This document shows, one piece after another, positions 26,360-35,788 of a stretch of 64,000 nt of DNA. The notes under the pieces were generated by a model, which searched no databases, was not told where the DNA came from, and saw only the letters and a list, made by a program, of their open reading frames with translations. Within the stretch, counting starts at the first letter, position 1; each line of letters opens with the position of its first letter. The translations under genes and the position numbers were made by a program. Source of the stretch: Chitinophagaceae bacterium (GTDB taxonomy: Bacteria; Bacteroidota; Bacteroidia; Chitinophagales; Chitinophagaceae); assembly GCA_003168265.1 (NCBI GenBank), contig PMSV01000004.1, positions 62,001 through 126,000 on the forward strand, read 5' to 3'.

Positions 26360-28846
26360 TTAGTGACCGCTGTTATTCCCCGCATGACTCCATTTCCATT
26401 CCAATAACTTAATAAAATAGCCTCCTACCACACTGCGTGCCTGAAATCCGATCTGGGAGCCGTCAAGTGTCTCATGCCAGTCGCTCAGGGGAACCCGGGT
26501 CGGTGTTTCGGTCAGATATTTATAAACCGGATCGATAAGGGCCTCGAAATCCTTTTGATTGCCTGCTAGTACCGATGTCCAGAGTATCCAATCCGATTTG
26601 GTATAGGTTTTCCGGCTGTCCAGCGGAAGGCCGAATGCATTTTGTTTGCCCAGATAATACTTCACCTCTTTATCATAAACCTCCTGCGGAAACAACTGCA
26701 ATCCGAGCAATTTATCCCAGACAAGGTTATATTTCTGGCTCCAGGTTAGCCTATTGTCGAAGCTCAACGCATAGTGATCGCCAGCATCCGCAAGCTGGGT
26801 CCATTTCAAGGCTGCGCTCTGGGCGATCTGTTTGTATTTAGCCGCAATAGCCTGGTCTCCTGAGAGGGCGGCCAACTGGGCATAGGCTCCGATCCCTACT
26901 ATGGCTTTGATGGAAAGATTGGCGTTTCTGGCCAGGTGTCCGGCAAAATCGTCAGTGCACAATTGATTCGCCGGATCGATCCCATCTTTTACCAGGAAAT
27001 CCACCCATTGTGAAAGCAGTTTCCAATGCGCTTTTGCATAGTCTGGCCTGCCCTCCGATCTTGCAATGGCCGCAGTCAGAATGATCATATTGCCGGCCTC
27101 TTCCACAGGCATATCCTCCGGATAGGTCTGACCGTTAGCCAGGGGATAAGTGCCGAGATCATGGGCGGGAAACGGCTTCTGCCATTTCCCGGATTCAGAA
27201 TAATCAAAGATCCCATTCATCATTCCTTTAAGCAGATCAGGATTATAGACCAGGGCCAGCGGCGCTGAAGGATAGGTCACGTCCACTGTCCAGATCGAGC
27301 CATTGCTGAAATTTTCTTTCTGGGGGAATAGCAACAGGTTCTCCGGACCCCGAACCAGTTTATGGGCAGCCAGGGATTGTCTATATGCCGCAACACAGAG
27401 TTTTGCATAGACCTCTCCACCGGCTTGCCCGGCATCCTGGTACAATTGCCTGTCAAAAGCCTCACAGCGGGACTTGATCAATTTATAATCAGTCATCGCC
27501 TTGATCAGCAGCTTTTCCATGCCACCTCCCTCTTTTTTCCACCAGGCCTGTTCTTTCTCATGAAAATATTCTATTGAATAACTGTCATCATAGGCCAGAA
27601 GCAATTTCTTGTCTGAACTCACGGGTCCTTGTTGGAATTCAAATAGGGCAGTCAGCGCCTGGGATTTTGCCTCATCCGATTCACCCGATCCGGTAACCTG
27701 CATATGCAGGAATTGTTGCAAAGTCTTTTTCTCGCTCCCTGCTCCGATATGGAGGTCTTTATCCGCAGAGCCACACAGGAAGAGCCATCCCCAGTCGATC
27801 CGCAGGTCATCGCCTTTTTTCCCAAGAATATGCTGGGCCTGGGAACCAATCTTTCCTATCTGTAAATCATTTTCAGTTTTAACCGATCCCGATCCCGTCT
27901 TCTGGTCTCCCTGGTCAACAGAGAGATTGGCGGAGGCGCTGAAAAAAATTCGCAAGTGATGGGTCCCGCCGTCGGTGGCAGATGTGGTAAACTTTATATA
28001 ACTCACCGGCCGGGATAATAAATTCAATTCATCGGTAAGCAGCGGTGAAATAAAACTCAGTTTGAGAATAACTGCTCCGCAAAGAAATTCATATTTGGTC
28101 TGGGTGGCTGTCATGACCACAGAAACCTGATTCGCCTGATGTACGGTGCTCGCGAAGCCAGATTGAGATTCCAGTCCGGCATCGATATAGGCCCCTCCTC
28201 CCGTGTTCTTGCAATGAATGGCGAGCAGGTTCCGGCCCTTTTTCAGTTTCGATTTCATGGCCCCATCCAGGATATGCTTTTCATAATTGCTGCTGTTACA
28301 ATTATTGCAGGAAAAGGCTTTCTCGCCATTGATATATACTTCTGCATCGTCATCGTGGCTCAGTTCAAGCAGAAGGGCCTCAATGCTTGCGGGATCCCTG
28401 TCCATTTCAAAACTTCTCCTGATCCAGATATCCCTGGTATTCCATTCCGTTGCCGGATTGCGGTCCTTTGTCCCGAAAGGGGCTTTGGCGCTTTTCCAAC
28501 CTGCATCGGAAAAATCGACTTTCATCCAGCTCTTACCGGGCTCATTTTCCGAGTATTTGCAGGAATAGGCATTGTTCATACCGGTCGGGACAATCGTCTC
28601 TTCAGGATAGAGGGCCTCCCCCATGAACTGATAGATCTGGTCATCGACTTCGATCAGACCAATCAGGGGCTGTTCTGCACCTGTCCAGTGGCGGGTCGTC
28701 GAAGCATTGAGTTTGTCGCTGAAAGACCAGACGCTGAAATAGGGATCGTGGGTGATCAGGGGATAGGCCGGAGCCTTGGTCAGTTGGGCATTGGATGCTG
28801 TGAACAGGAGAAGGACAAGGGAGTAAATGAACAGTTTCATCTGCAT
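26360..28846 (-). CDS. Secreted glutaminase-like protein (DUF4964/DUF5127/DUF4965/DUF1793)
   Basis: Exported protein of 828 residues: a signal peptide ([17 protein letters not shown]), an N-terminal DUF4964-like segment with [22 protein letters not shown], beta-sandwich regions (about 100-320) and a C-terminal (alpha/alpha) toroid of the DUF4965/DUF1793 type ([31 protein letters not shown]). The architecture matches proteins named after fungal glutaminase A, though most bacterial members are uncharacterised and may act on glycans or other amides. It lies 22 bp upstream of the FAD dehydrogenase on the same strand and may share its transcript. Confidence 0.8.
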   Translation of the reverse strand: MQMKLFIYSLVLLLFTASNAQLTKAPAYPLITHDPYFSVWSFSDKLNASTTRHWTGAEQPLIGLIEVDDQIYQFMGEALYPEETIVPTGMNNAYSCKYSENEPGKSWMKVDFSDAGWKSAKAPFGTKDRNPATEWNTRDIWIRRSFEMDRDPASIEALLLELSHDDDAEVYINGEKAFSCNNCNSSNYEKHILDGAMKSKLKKGRNLLAIHCKNTGGGAYIDAGLESQSGFASTVHQANQVSVVMTATQTKYEFLCGAVILKLSFISPLLTDELNLLSRPVSYIKFTTSATDGGTHHLRIFFSASANLSVDQGDQKTGSGSVKTENDLQIGKIGSQAQHILGKKGDDLRIDWGWLFLCGSADKDLHIGAGSEKKTLQQFLHMQVTGSGESDEAKSQALTALFEFQQGPVSSDKKLLLAYDDSYSIEYFHEKEQAWWKKEGGGMEKLLIKAMTDYKLIKSRCEAFDRQLYQDAGQAGGEVYAKLCVAAYRQSLAAHKLVRGPENLLLFPQKENFSNGSIWTVDVTYPSAPLALVYNPDLLKGMMNGIFDYSESGKWQKPFPAHDLGTYPLANGQTYPEDMPVEEAGNMIILTAAIARSEGRPDYAKAHWKLLSQWVDFLVKDGIDPANQLCTDDFAGHLARNANLSIKAIVGIGAYAQLAALSGDQAIAAKYKQIAQSAALKWTQLADAGDHYALSFDNRLTWSQKYNLVWDKLLGLQLFPQEVYDKEVKYYLGKQNAFGLPLDSRKTYTKSDWILWTSVLAGNQKDFEALIDPVYKYLTETPTRVPLSDWHETLDGSQIGFQARSVVGGYFIKLLEWKWSHAGNNSGH

Positions 28847-28953
28847 ATTCTTAGTTTTTTCTGTTTCCGGATTGAACCTGGCTTACTTATTGCCCTATGG
28901 GGCAAAATACTCATGCGCGGTTTCATTCTAATGATTTTAGTTATGCCATCCTG

Positions 28954-30444
28954 TCAACTTATCGCTTCCTTTGTCAATTCATCATTGAGCGTGCGCCAGA
29001 TCCCCAGCGGATTGGCATTCTTCAACTCATCCGGGAGCAATTGATCCGGCCAATTCTGGAAAGCCAGCGGGCGGCCAAAGCGCTTGATCCCATCTGCGCC
29101 TACCGAACTGAAGCGGGAATCCGTTGTCGCCGGAAAGGGCCCTCCATGCTGCATGCTAAGACAGACCTCGACACCGGTGGGAACCCCGTTAAGTATAAGA
29201 CGGCCGCATAGATTCTTAACCGCTTCAACGAGATCTAGATTATTTTGGATATCCTTCACCGTTGCCATCAAAGTCGATGTGAGTTGCCCCTCCAGATGCG
29301 TGGCCACTTCGAGCAACTGGGCCTCATCCGCACAGCGAATAACAAGGGAATAGGGGCCGAATACTTCCTGATGAAGCTGGGGGTTCTCCAGAAAGGTTTT
29401 TGCACTTACACTGGCAATCGTCGGCATGCCCTGATTTTCTATCGCTTCCTTATCAGAGGCGGCGATCAGCTCCACTCCTTGCTGTTCAAGCGCCTTTTTC
29501 CTGTTTAATAAAAATTGCTTCGCAATGCGCGGTTGCAACATAGTCGCCGGATCAATTTTCCTGATCTCTGCAGCCAATTGTGAAAGGAATTGATTCAAAT
29601 CCTCACCCTCCGGTCCGATGATCAGGCCGGGATTTGTACAGAATTGTCCCACGCTCAGGGTGATCGAAGCTGCATATATTTTAGCGATATCAGAAGCTGA
29701 CTGTTTTAATTTTTCCGGCAACAGGAAGACCGGATTTGTACTCCCCATTTCTGAAAAAACCGGGATCGGCTCCGGCCTTTGGGCAGCCAGATCATAAAGG
29801 GCTTTCCCACCTGCATAAGAACCGGTAAAACCTACTGCCTTGACCCTGGGATGCAGGACCAGGGCCTTTCCCCCCTCAAAACCACTGCTATGGATATGTG
29901 AAAATACTCCTTCAGGAAGGCCGGTCAGGTTCACAGCTTTCCATATCGCAGCAGCCACGAGCTCTGAGGTTTCAGCGTGTGCAGGATGAGCTTTCACAAT
30001 CACGGGACATCCTGCTGCGAAGGCGCAGGCCGTGTCACCTCCGGCAGTGGAATAGGCAAACGGAAAATTGCTCGCTCCGAAAACAACGACCGGACCCAGG
30101 GCCACAAGCATTTTGCGAATATCCGGCCTCGGTGGGTTCCTGGAAGGCAACGCCGTATCGATGCGGGCTTCGAGCCAGTTTCCCCGCTCGCAGGCCTGGG
30201 CATAGCTCGTCAATTGAAAGATCAACCTGGTTCTTTCGCCCTGCAGTCGCGCCTGGGGAAGGTTGGTTTCCCGCATAGCCGTCTCCACAAGCACAGGTCC
30301 CAGCGCCTCTATCTGAGCAGCGATCTCCATCATGAAGGCCGCTCTTTTTCGCAAACTTATATTCCTGTAAATAACGAACGCCCGCCATGCTTTCCCGGCG
30401 GCCTCGTTGATTTCATCTATCGTAGCGTCCTTATACATAGGCAT
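28954..30444 (-). CDS. NADP+-type aldehyde dehydrogenase, probable 2-oxoglutarate-semialdehyde dehydrogenase
   Basis: Oxidises 2,5-dioxopentanoate (2-oxoglutarate semialdehyde) to 2-oxoglutarate in hydroxyproline or pentonate/glucarate breakdown. The 496-residue protein has the ALDH features FGASNFPFAYSTAGGDTACAFAAG, GFTGS, the Glu in SEMGSTNP and the catalytic Cys in QFCTNPGL. This branch (SEMGSTNPVF, IEAAKAHPAH-type segment) is usually annotated as KGSADH. It is 107 bp upstream of the glutaminase-like gene on the same strand. An uxaA/FAH pair near 45-49 kb could feed the same intermediate. Confidence 0.85.
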   Translation of the reverse strand: MPMYKDATIDEINEAAGKAWRAFVIYRNISLRKRAAFMMEIAAQIEALGPVLVETAMRETNLPQARLQGERTRLIFQLTSYAQACERGNWLEARIDTALPSRNPPRPDIRKMLVALGPVVVFGASNFPFAYSTAGGDTACAFAAGCPVIVKAHPAHAETSELVAAAIWKAVNLTGLPEGVFSHIHSSGFEGGKALVLHPRVKAVGFTGSYAGGKALYDLAAQRPEPIPVFSEMGSTNPVFLLPEKLKQSASDIAKIYAASITLSVGQFCTNPGLIIGPEGEDLNQFLSQLAAEIRKIDPATMLQPRIAKQFLLNRKKALEQQGVELIAASDKEAIENQGMPTIASVSAKTFLENPQLHQEVFGPYSLVIRCADEAQLLEVATHLEGQLTSTLMATVKDIQNNLDLVEAVKNLCGRLILNGVPTGVEVCLSMQHGGPFPATTDSRFSSVGADGIKRFGRPLAFQNWPDQLLPDELKNANPLGIWRTLNDELTKEAIS

Positions 30445-30587
30445 ATTTTATGGATTTGCAAATTTAGTTGATATGGAGAAATCGGGCATGAGCAATTTAG
30501 CCCTGACAGGACAATGTAAATGCGGGATTCCATCTGGCAAACAGAAAAAACCTATGATTGATTCATTCTTCAAAACCATCATTTGTC

Positions 30588-30621
30588 AAAAGAAAAAGCC
30601 TGGCTTTTCAAGGCCAGGCTT
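30588..30621 (-). terminator. Intrinsic terminator of the SWIB-domain gene
   Basis: On the minus strand a 9-bp stem AAGCCTGGC / GCCAGGCTT (30613-30621 with 30596-30604) and an 8-nt loop is followed by a T-rich tract. It lies 27 bp after the stop of the SWIB gene at 30648. Confidence 0.8.
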
Positions 30622-30647
30622 AGGAATATGTAAAATATATCTCCTGC

Positions 30648-31004
30648 TTATTTCAGGTGACCGCCTATGATTTTCGCGAGCTCGAACATGGAGACCTGGG
30701 CCTTGCCAAAAACTGCTTTGAGCTTGGCATCGGCATTGATCATGCGCCTGTTCTTGCTGTCCTGGAGACCATGTTTTTTGATATAGTCCCAGATTTTTTT
30801 CACCACTTCCGTTCTGGGCAATGGTTTGGAGCCGACTACCTCAGCCAGTGAAGCGCTGGGCATTAACGGTTTCATGAATGCAGCATTCGGTTTGCGGGCC
30901 GATTTCTTTTTTGGAGCCGCTTTCTTTGGTGCTGCTTTTTTTGCGACTTTTTTAGCAGGAGCTTTTTTTGCGGCCTTCTTCGCTGCCTTTTTTGCTTTAG
31001 CCAT
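30648..31004 (-). CDS. SWIB/MDM2-domain protein with Lys/Ala-rich histone-H1-like tail
   Basis: A 118-residue nucleoid-type protein. Residues about 1-38 are a repetitive AKKAAKK/PAKK tail like those of histone H1 or Hc1 proteins; about 45-118 form a SWIB domain (LPRTEVVKKIWDYIKKHGLQD, INADAKLKAVFG, MFELAKIIGGHLK). SWIB domains occur in eukaryotic chromatin remodellers and in chlamydial and Bacteroidota proteins. Non-specific DNA binding by the tail is inferred; the partner of the SWIB fold is unknown. The gene has its own terminator and is separated from rimO by 210 bp. Confidence 0.9.
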   Translation of the reverse strand: MAKAKKAAKKAAKKAPAKKVAKKAAPKKAAPKKKSARKPNAAFMKPLMPSASLAEVVGSKPLPRTEVVKKIWDYIKKHGLQDSKNRRMINADAKLKAVFGKAQVSMFELAKIIGGHLK

Positions 31005-31214
31005 TTTGATTAGAATTTAATCGTTAGTGAATAAATATTGTTAATTTTTGCGGAAAAACTAAGCCAGTTTGGATTGGTCACCAAAATAATATATCCAGAA
31101 TTTGTGAACATGACTTAATATTTCCCTCTGTAAATTCGGGAAATTTCTTATAAAAGCCCCAATGAGACTAAGATTTTTTCCTATTTTTCATAGGGAACGC
31201 TGCTCTTAATCACG

Positions 31215-32522
31215 TCAGGCCAATACCCCTTCCAGGTCGTAATCATAGGCATTTGTGATCTTCACCTGCACAAAATCGCCTGGATTCAGCTTCTCCTCAG
31301 TTTGAATTATTACTTCATTATCCACTTCAACGGAATCAAATTCTGTCCTTCCAAGATAGCGCCCGGCCTCTTTCTTGTCAACAATGGTTTTGAAAACCTT
31401 CCCCAATTTCTCTTCATTTTTCTCATAGGAAATATCCTTTTGCAATTCCATAATATCTTCAGCTCTTTGTTGTTTGATCTCTGCCGGCACGTCATCCTCA
31501 AGGCCAAAAGCTCCCGTGCCCTCCTCGTGGGAATAGGTAAAAATGCCCACCCTGTCAAAGCGCTGTTGAACCAGGAATTCCTTAAGATCCTCCACATCCT
31601 CCTCTCTTTCTCCGGGAAAACCGGCGATCAGGGTGGTGCGAAGGCAAATGCCGGGTATCTTTTCCCTTATAGCTAATAGCAGATCCTCCATTTCTATTTT
31701 GGTGATCTGTCTTTTCATGGCATTCAGCATCCGGTCACTTGCATGCTGGAGGGGCATATCCAGGTATTTGCAAATATTATCCCTTTCCTTCATCACATCG
31801 AGTATCTCAAGAGGGAATTTTGATGGATATGAGTAGTGAAGTCTTATCCATTCCAGCCCCTCTGTATCGGCAAGGCGGTTCATCAATTCAGGAAGCGCTC
31901 TTTTTTTATAGAGATCCAGTCCATAATAGGTCAATTCCTGAGCAATAAGCATAATCTCTTTCACACCTTTCCGGACAAGGCCTTCGGCCTCCTTCACCAG
32001 TACTTCGATGGACCTGCTCCGGTGTCCTCCGCGCATAAGCGGAATGGCACAAAATGCACAGGTGCGGTTACAGCCTTCGGAGATTTTAAGGTAGGCATAA
32101 TGGCTGGGCGTAGCAAGCAATCTCTCCCCAATTAGTTCTTTTTTATAATCCGCATTCAGCGCTTTAAGGATGAGAGGAAGTTCCATTGTGCCGAACCATG
32201 CATCCACTTCGGGTATTTCTTTTTCTAGATCTTCCCTGTATCGCTGGCTCAAACATCCAGTGACAAATACCTTATCCAGGGTTCCCTTTTTCTTCAGTTC
32301 CACCTGTTCCAGTATAGTATTGACGGATTCCTCTTTAGCCTTGTCAATAAAGCCGCAGGTATTCACCACAACGATATTGTGGTCATTGTTTAAGCTCTCA
32401 TGGGCCACGTCCATTTGATTGGCGCTGAGCTGCCCGCTGAGCACTTCACTGTCCACCAAGTTCTTGCTGCAACCCAGGGTGATGATATTGATCTTATTTT
32501 TTTTTATCGTTCTTGTCTTCAT
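31215..32522 (-). CDS. rimO: Ribosomal protein S12 (Asp88) methylthiotransferase
   Basis: Radical-SAM enzyme that methylthiolates an aspartate of ribosomal protein S12. The N-terminal UPF0004 domain begins LGCSKNLVDSEVL; the radical SAM cluster motif is CNRTCAFCAIP; the following RGGHRSRS and the C-terminal TRAM domain (about 370-435) complete the 435-residue protein. SKNLVDSE distinguishes RimO from the tRNA enzyme MiaB. It is monocistronic in appearance, divergent from the DoxX-like gene across 101 bp. Confidence 0.95.
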   Translation of the reverse strand: MKTRTIKKNKINIITLGCSKNLVDSEVLSGQLSANQMDVAHESLNNDHNIVVVNTCGFIDKAKEESVNTILEQVELKKKGTLDKVFVTGCLSQRYREDLEKEIPEVDAWFGTMELPLILKALNADYKKELIGERLLATPSHYAYLKISEGCNRTCAFCAIPLMRGGHRSRSIEVLVKEAEGLVRKGVKEIMLIAQELTYYGLDLYKKRALPELMNRLADTEGLEWIRLHYSYPSKFPLEILDVMKERDNICKYLDMPLQHASDRMLNAMKRQITKIEMEDLLLAIREKIPGICLRTTLIAGFPGEREEDVEDLKEFLVQQRFDRVGIFTYSHEEGTGAFGLEDDVPAEIKQQRAEDIMELQKDISYEKNEEKLGKVFKTIVDKKEAGRYLGRTEFDSVEVDNEVIIQTEEKLNPGDFVQVKITNAYDYDLEGVLA

Positions 32523-32623
32523 AATCGGGTTGTAAAGGTAACCTGTTAAGCAAATAATCCTATAACGGGTGGGAAAAACAAAATCAAAAAAAAACGATAA
32601 ATTGGCTGTTCTAAAAAAAAATC

Positions 32624-33010
32624 ATGAGCATTAAAGCTACACGCATTGTTTTTTGGGTCGCAACAATACTGATTTCCCTTTCGCTGATCCCCGGCATTTT
32701 CTTTATGACCCAAACCTGGAATAAGGGGATGATGCAACACCTCGGGATGCCCTACTGGTTCCATATCGAACTCGGCATCGGGAAATTCCTTGGAGGGCTG
32801 ATTCTAATCCTTCCCTTCATCCCGGCCAGAATCAAAGAGTGGGCCTATGTCGCCCTTGGTATCGACAGCCTCTCCGCCGTGATCGCCCTATTATCAGTTG
32901 ACGGACCAAAACCCATGTCCTTTGAACCCCTGATCATTTTTGCCATTCTTCTCATTTCCTATATTTCCTACCATCGGCTTAATGTTAAAAAGGAGATAAT
33001 CAAGGCCTGA
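32624..33010 (+). CDS. DoxX-like family membrane protein
   Basis: A 128-residue protein with four predicted helices (IVFWVATILISLSLIPG, FLGGLILILPFIPA, WAYVALGIDSLSAVIALL, IIFAILLISYISY) arranged as in DoxX-like proteins. The family includes subunits of thiosulfate:quinone oxidoreductase, but short stand-alone members have no settled role. The ATG at 32624 follows an A-rich tract. It is the first gene on the plus strand after rimO and is not clearly linked to the next gene. Confidence 0.75.
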   Translation: MSIKATRIVFWVATILISLSLIPGIFFMTQTWNKGMMQHLGMPYWFHIELGIGKFLGGLILILPFIPARIKEWAYVALGIDSLSAVIALLSVDGPKPMSFEPLIIFAILLISYISYHRLNVKKEIIKA

Positions 33011-33082
33011 AGTGGTTTCGTTTCGCTTTATTAACTATTTGATCCGAAAGATATTATCGTTATATTGTGGGTAAATCCATTC

Positions 33083-34030
33083 GTGTTGAAACTACCACAG
33101 CTTCTGGCGCATTATCTCTATCAAAATAAGTCCCTCGCCCTTCCGGGGATTGGCACATTCACATTAGATCCTTCTGTAATGATTCCTTCAGAAGAAGAAA
33201 GGGAAAAGCATCCTGAAGTTCAGGGAATCAGTTTTGCACATAATCATCTGATCAAGGCCGATCCGCAGTTGATTGAATTCATCCATGTCTATACCGGCAA
33301 AATGATACCACTGGCGGAATCTGACCTGGATTCTTTTCTGAGGCTTGGCATTCAGATGCTCCATATCGGAAAGCCTTTCTTTATCGAAGGGATCGGATCG
33401 ATCCTAAAAAACAAAGATGAAAGCTTTCAATTCAAGCCGGGGGTATTTAGCCAGGTTGCACTGGTCCATCTGCATGAAGAGAAAGGCGAATCCGGAGAAA
33501 AAAGAAAAAAGTCGATAGAAGAGGAAGAAACTAAGGCAGCCCCTCAATCCAGGGGTGTAAGGGGCCTTCTGCTTGTGCTTGGTATTGCGATAGGATTGCT
33601 TGTCATTGCCTGGGCCGGATATAATCTGTACAAGAAAAAGACCCTTCCGTCCGGAAACAATACGGATAGCGGCTTGGTTTTAAAATCCGATACGGAAACC
33701 ACTGTAAAGCCTGATACTTCCAATAGCCCGACCGTTGTCCCGGCAGACACAGCAAGGCCCAAAAAGCCGGAAGTCGTTTTGAAACCATCACCCATCGCTA
33801 CCGGAGACAGCCTGGTTTACAAATTCGTTATCCTGGAAACCAGCAATAAATTCCGGGCCCTGCGCAGGTTTAACCAACTTTTGAACTATCAGCTTAATGT
33901 GAAAATGGATACGAAGGACTCCAGTTTTTTCAAAGTCTATTTTCCGATACTGACTTCTCCCAGGGATACCTCCAAGATAAAGGACTCCCTGAATGATTAT
34001 TATGCTACCAAGACTCTAATCGAACAATAA
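33083..34030 (+). CDS. Prokaryotic HU/CCDC81-domain membrane protein with C-terminal SPOR-like region
   Basis: About 315 residues. The N-terminal part (LPQLLAHYLYQNKSLALPGIGTF and a second repeat ending PFFIEGIGSILKN) fits the paired CCDC81-like HU domains of Bacteroidota. A charged linker is followed by one transmembrane helix (LLLVLGIAIGLLVIAWAGYNLY), a Pro/Thr/Asp-rich linker and a compact C-terminal domain (YKFVILETSNKFRALRRFNQLL) that looks SPOR-like. This would place the HU part in the cytosol and the SPOR-like part at the peptidoglycan. There is no ATG near the start: GTG 33083 is chosen, TTG 33065 is possible. Its TAA overlaps the next ATG (TAATG). Confidence 0.75.
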   Translation: MLKLPQLLAHYLYQNKSLALPGIGTFTLDPSVMIPSEEEREKHPEVQGISFAHNHLIKADPQLIEFIHVYTGKMIPLAESDLDSFLRLGIQMLHIGKPFFIEGIGSILKNKDESFQFKPGVFSQVALVHLHEEKGESGEKRKKSIEEEETKAAPQSRGVRGLLLVLGIAIGLLVIAWAGYNLYKKKTLPSGNNTDSGLVLKSDTETTVKPDTSNSPTVVPADTARPKKPEVVLKPSPIATGDSLVYKFVILETSNKFRALRRFNQLLNYQLNVKMDTKDSSFFKVYFPILTSPRDTSKIKDSLNDYYATKTLIEQ

Positions 34031-34527
34031 TGCAGCGACTGGCCGCCTACTGGATTGAGAGATTGGATTTAATCAGGCACCCGGAAGGCGGATATTATCG
34101 GGAGATCTATCGTTCCGGCCTTGAACTGCATAATCTTCCCGCTCCTTTTAATGGGACCAGGCAGGCCAGCACCAGCATTTATTTTCTGTTGGAAGCAGGT
34201 CAATTCTCTGCTTTTCACCGGATCGCATCAGATGAGATCTGGCATTTTTATGCCGGAGAGGAATTGCAGGTATTTGAAATCCTTTCTGACGGGAACATGG
34301 AAACTCACAGTCTTGGAACCGACCCGGAAAAAGGAGAATCCTTTCAGGCGCTGATCCCGGCAGGCCATTGGTTTGGAGCAAGGCTAAGCGGGGAATATGG
34401 GTTTGCGCTGGTCGGATGCACGGTAGCGCCGGGATTTGATTTTAAAGACTTCGAAATGGCTGAGAGGGCATCATTGATCAAACTCTATCCGGACCAGGAG
34501 CAGATCATCCGGGAATTGACACGATGA
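34030..34527 (+). CDS. Cupin family protein (DUF985)
   Basis: A 165-residue beta-barrel protein of the DUF985/cupin_5 group: LIRHPEGGYYREIYRS, TSIYFLLEAGQFSAFHRIASDEIWHFYAGEEL (with the metal-type His/Glu pattern), and AGHWFGARL. It may bind a small ligand or metal; the enzymatic role is undefined. The start codon overlaps the preceding stop by one base, so it is probably translationally coupled to the HU/SPOR gene. It converges on the amidohydrolase gene with a 10-bp gap. Confidence 0.85.
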   Translation: MQRLAAYWIERLDLIRHPEGGYYREIYRSGLELHNLPAPFNGTRQASTSIYFLLEAGQFSAFHRIASDEIWHFYAGEELQVFEILSDGNMETHSLGTDPEKGESFQALIPAGHWFGARLSGEYGFALVGCTVAPGFDFKDFEMAERASLIKLYPDQEQIIRELTR

Positions 34528-34537
34528 TTATCAAAAT

Positions 34538-35788
34538 TTAATAAACCACTCCATCCTTCATCACCAATTTGATCTTACGCAGATCGGAAATGTTTTGTGA
34601 AGGATCGCCTTCTACTGCAATGAGATCAGCAAGCAAGCCCGCTTTTATTCTGCCTACTGCATCTGCGATGCGAAAGACATCAGCATTCACCGAAGTCGCC
34701 GATTTCAGAACATCGAAGGGTTTCATTCCATATTCCACCATGGCTTCCATCTCGCGTACATTGTCGCCATGCGCGAAGACACCAACATCGCCTCCCATGC
34801 AAATGATCACGCCGGCATCCAGTGCAGCTTTGACGCTCTTCCTTTTCCACTTAATCCGCTCCGGCTCCGGATCAACCCCTTTGTGCCATCCGTGGTATTC
34901 TTCTATTGCTTCGCCTGCTGCAATCGTGGGACAAAGTGCGATCCCCTTTTCCTTCATCAGTTGAAAAAGTTCAGCCGTGCCCTGGTCTCCATGTTCGATG
35001 GTATTGACTCCTGCAAGTATGGACCTGCGCATGCCTTCGGCCGTTGAAGAATGAACGACAACCTCCCTTCCACTGCTCGAAGCCACGTCTACCGCTTTTT
35101 TTAATTCATCCAGCGTGAAGGTTGGCCGATCTTCCCGGTTCGGCCCCCAGTGGTAATCAGCATAGATTTTAATCAGGTCCGCTCCCTTAGCTATCTGGGT
35201 GCGGATTTCCTTTGTCAACCCTTCAGTCCCGTCTGCTTCGGCCGCACCTCTCGGCACTTCGATATCGTAGCTCAGGGATTTAGGGCCATAGCTGCCAGTG
35301 GCAACGATTGCGCGGGTCGCTACGATCATGCGGGGGCCTGGGATGATACCCTTCTCAATGGATTGCTTGAGGCCCACATCGTCATATCCCGCTCCCTCGG
35401 TTCCCAGATCCCGGATTGTTGTAAAGCCTGCCAGGAGAGTTCGCCGGGCATGAACTGTTGCCCTGGCCATCCTTTCAGCCCTGGATTCTGTCAATACCTG
35501 GTCATTCCAGGTGGTCTCATTATAGGGATGGAGGAATAAATGGCTATGCCCTTCTATGAGTCCGGGCAACAGGGTTGTACCGGGGAGATTAATAACTTTT
35601 GGTTCTTCGCCTTTCTGTGTTTTTATGGCAGGCCCGACAGCCTCGATTCGGTTAGCTCTTACAAGGACCTGCCATCCTTCGTGCATTTGTTCACCGTCAA
35701 AGACCCTGTCCGGCTTTAGCAGGTAAAGAGATTGGGCATGGAGGTCCATAGTGAGAAGGACCAATATGCAGGCAAATATTTTATTCAT
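34538..35788 (-). CDS. Secreted metal-dependent amidohydrolase (imidazolonepropionase/prolidase-like)
   Basis: A 416-residue exported protein: signal peptide (KIFACILVLLTMDLHAQ), then an amidohydrolase barrel. Metal motifs are GHSHL near residue 82, the lysine region after IAKGADLIKIYAD, VVHSST and NTIEHGDQG, and GGDVG for the catalytic Asp. This subgroup includes periplasmic Xaa-Pro dipeptidases and other cyclic amidases; the substrate cannot be named. Its ATG overlaps the stop of the half-FKBP gene by 4 bp (ATGA), so the two are probably translated together. Confidence 0.85.
   Translation of the reverse strand: MNKIFACILVLLTMDLHAQSLYLLKPDRVFDGEQMHEGWQVLVRANRIEAVGPAIKTQKGEEPKVINLPGTTLLPGLIEGHSHLFLHPYNETTWNDQVLTESRAERMARATVHARRTLLAGFTTIRDLGTEGAGYDDVGLKQSIEKGIIPGPRMIVATRAIVATGSYGPKSLSYDIEVPRGAAEADGTEGLTKEIRTQIAKGADLIKIYADYHWGPNREDRPTFTLDELKKAVDVASSSGREVVVHSSTAEGMRRSILAGVNTIEHGDQGTAELFQLMKEKGIALCPTIAAGEAIEEYHGWHKGVDPEPERIKWKRKSVKAALDAGVIICMGGDVGVFAHGDNVREMEAMVEYGMKPFDVLKSATSVNADVFRIADAVGRIKAGLLADLIAVEGDPSQNISDLRKIKLVMKDGVVY

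Noticed and set aside
28139-29044. 301-codon plus-strand frame across the glutaminase-like gene
   Set aside because: It overlaps two supported minus-strand genes and their intergenic region and shows no domain pattern.
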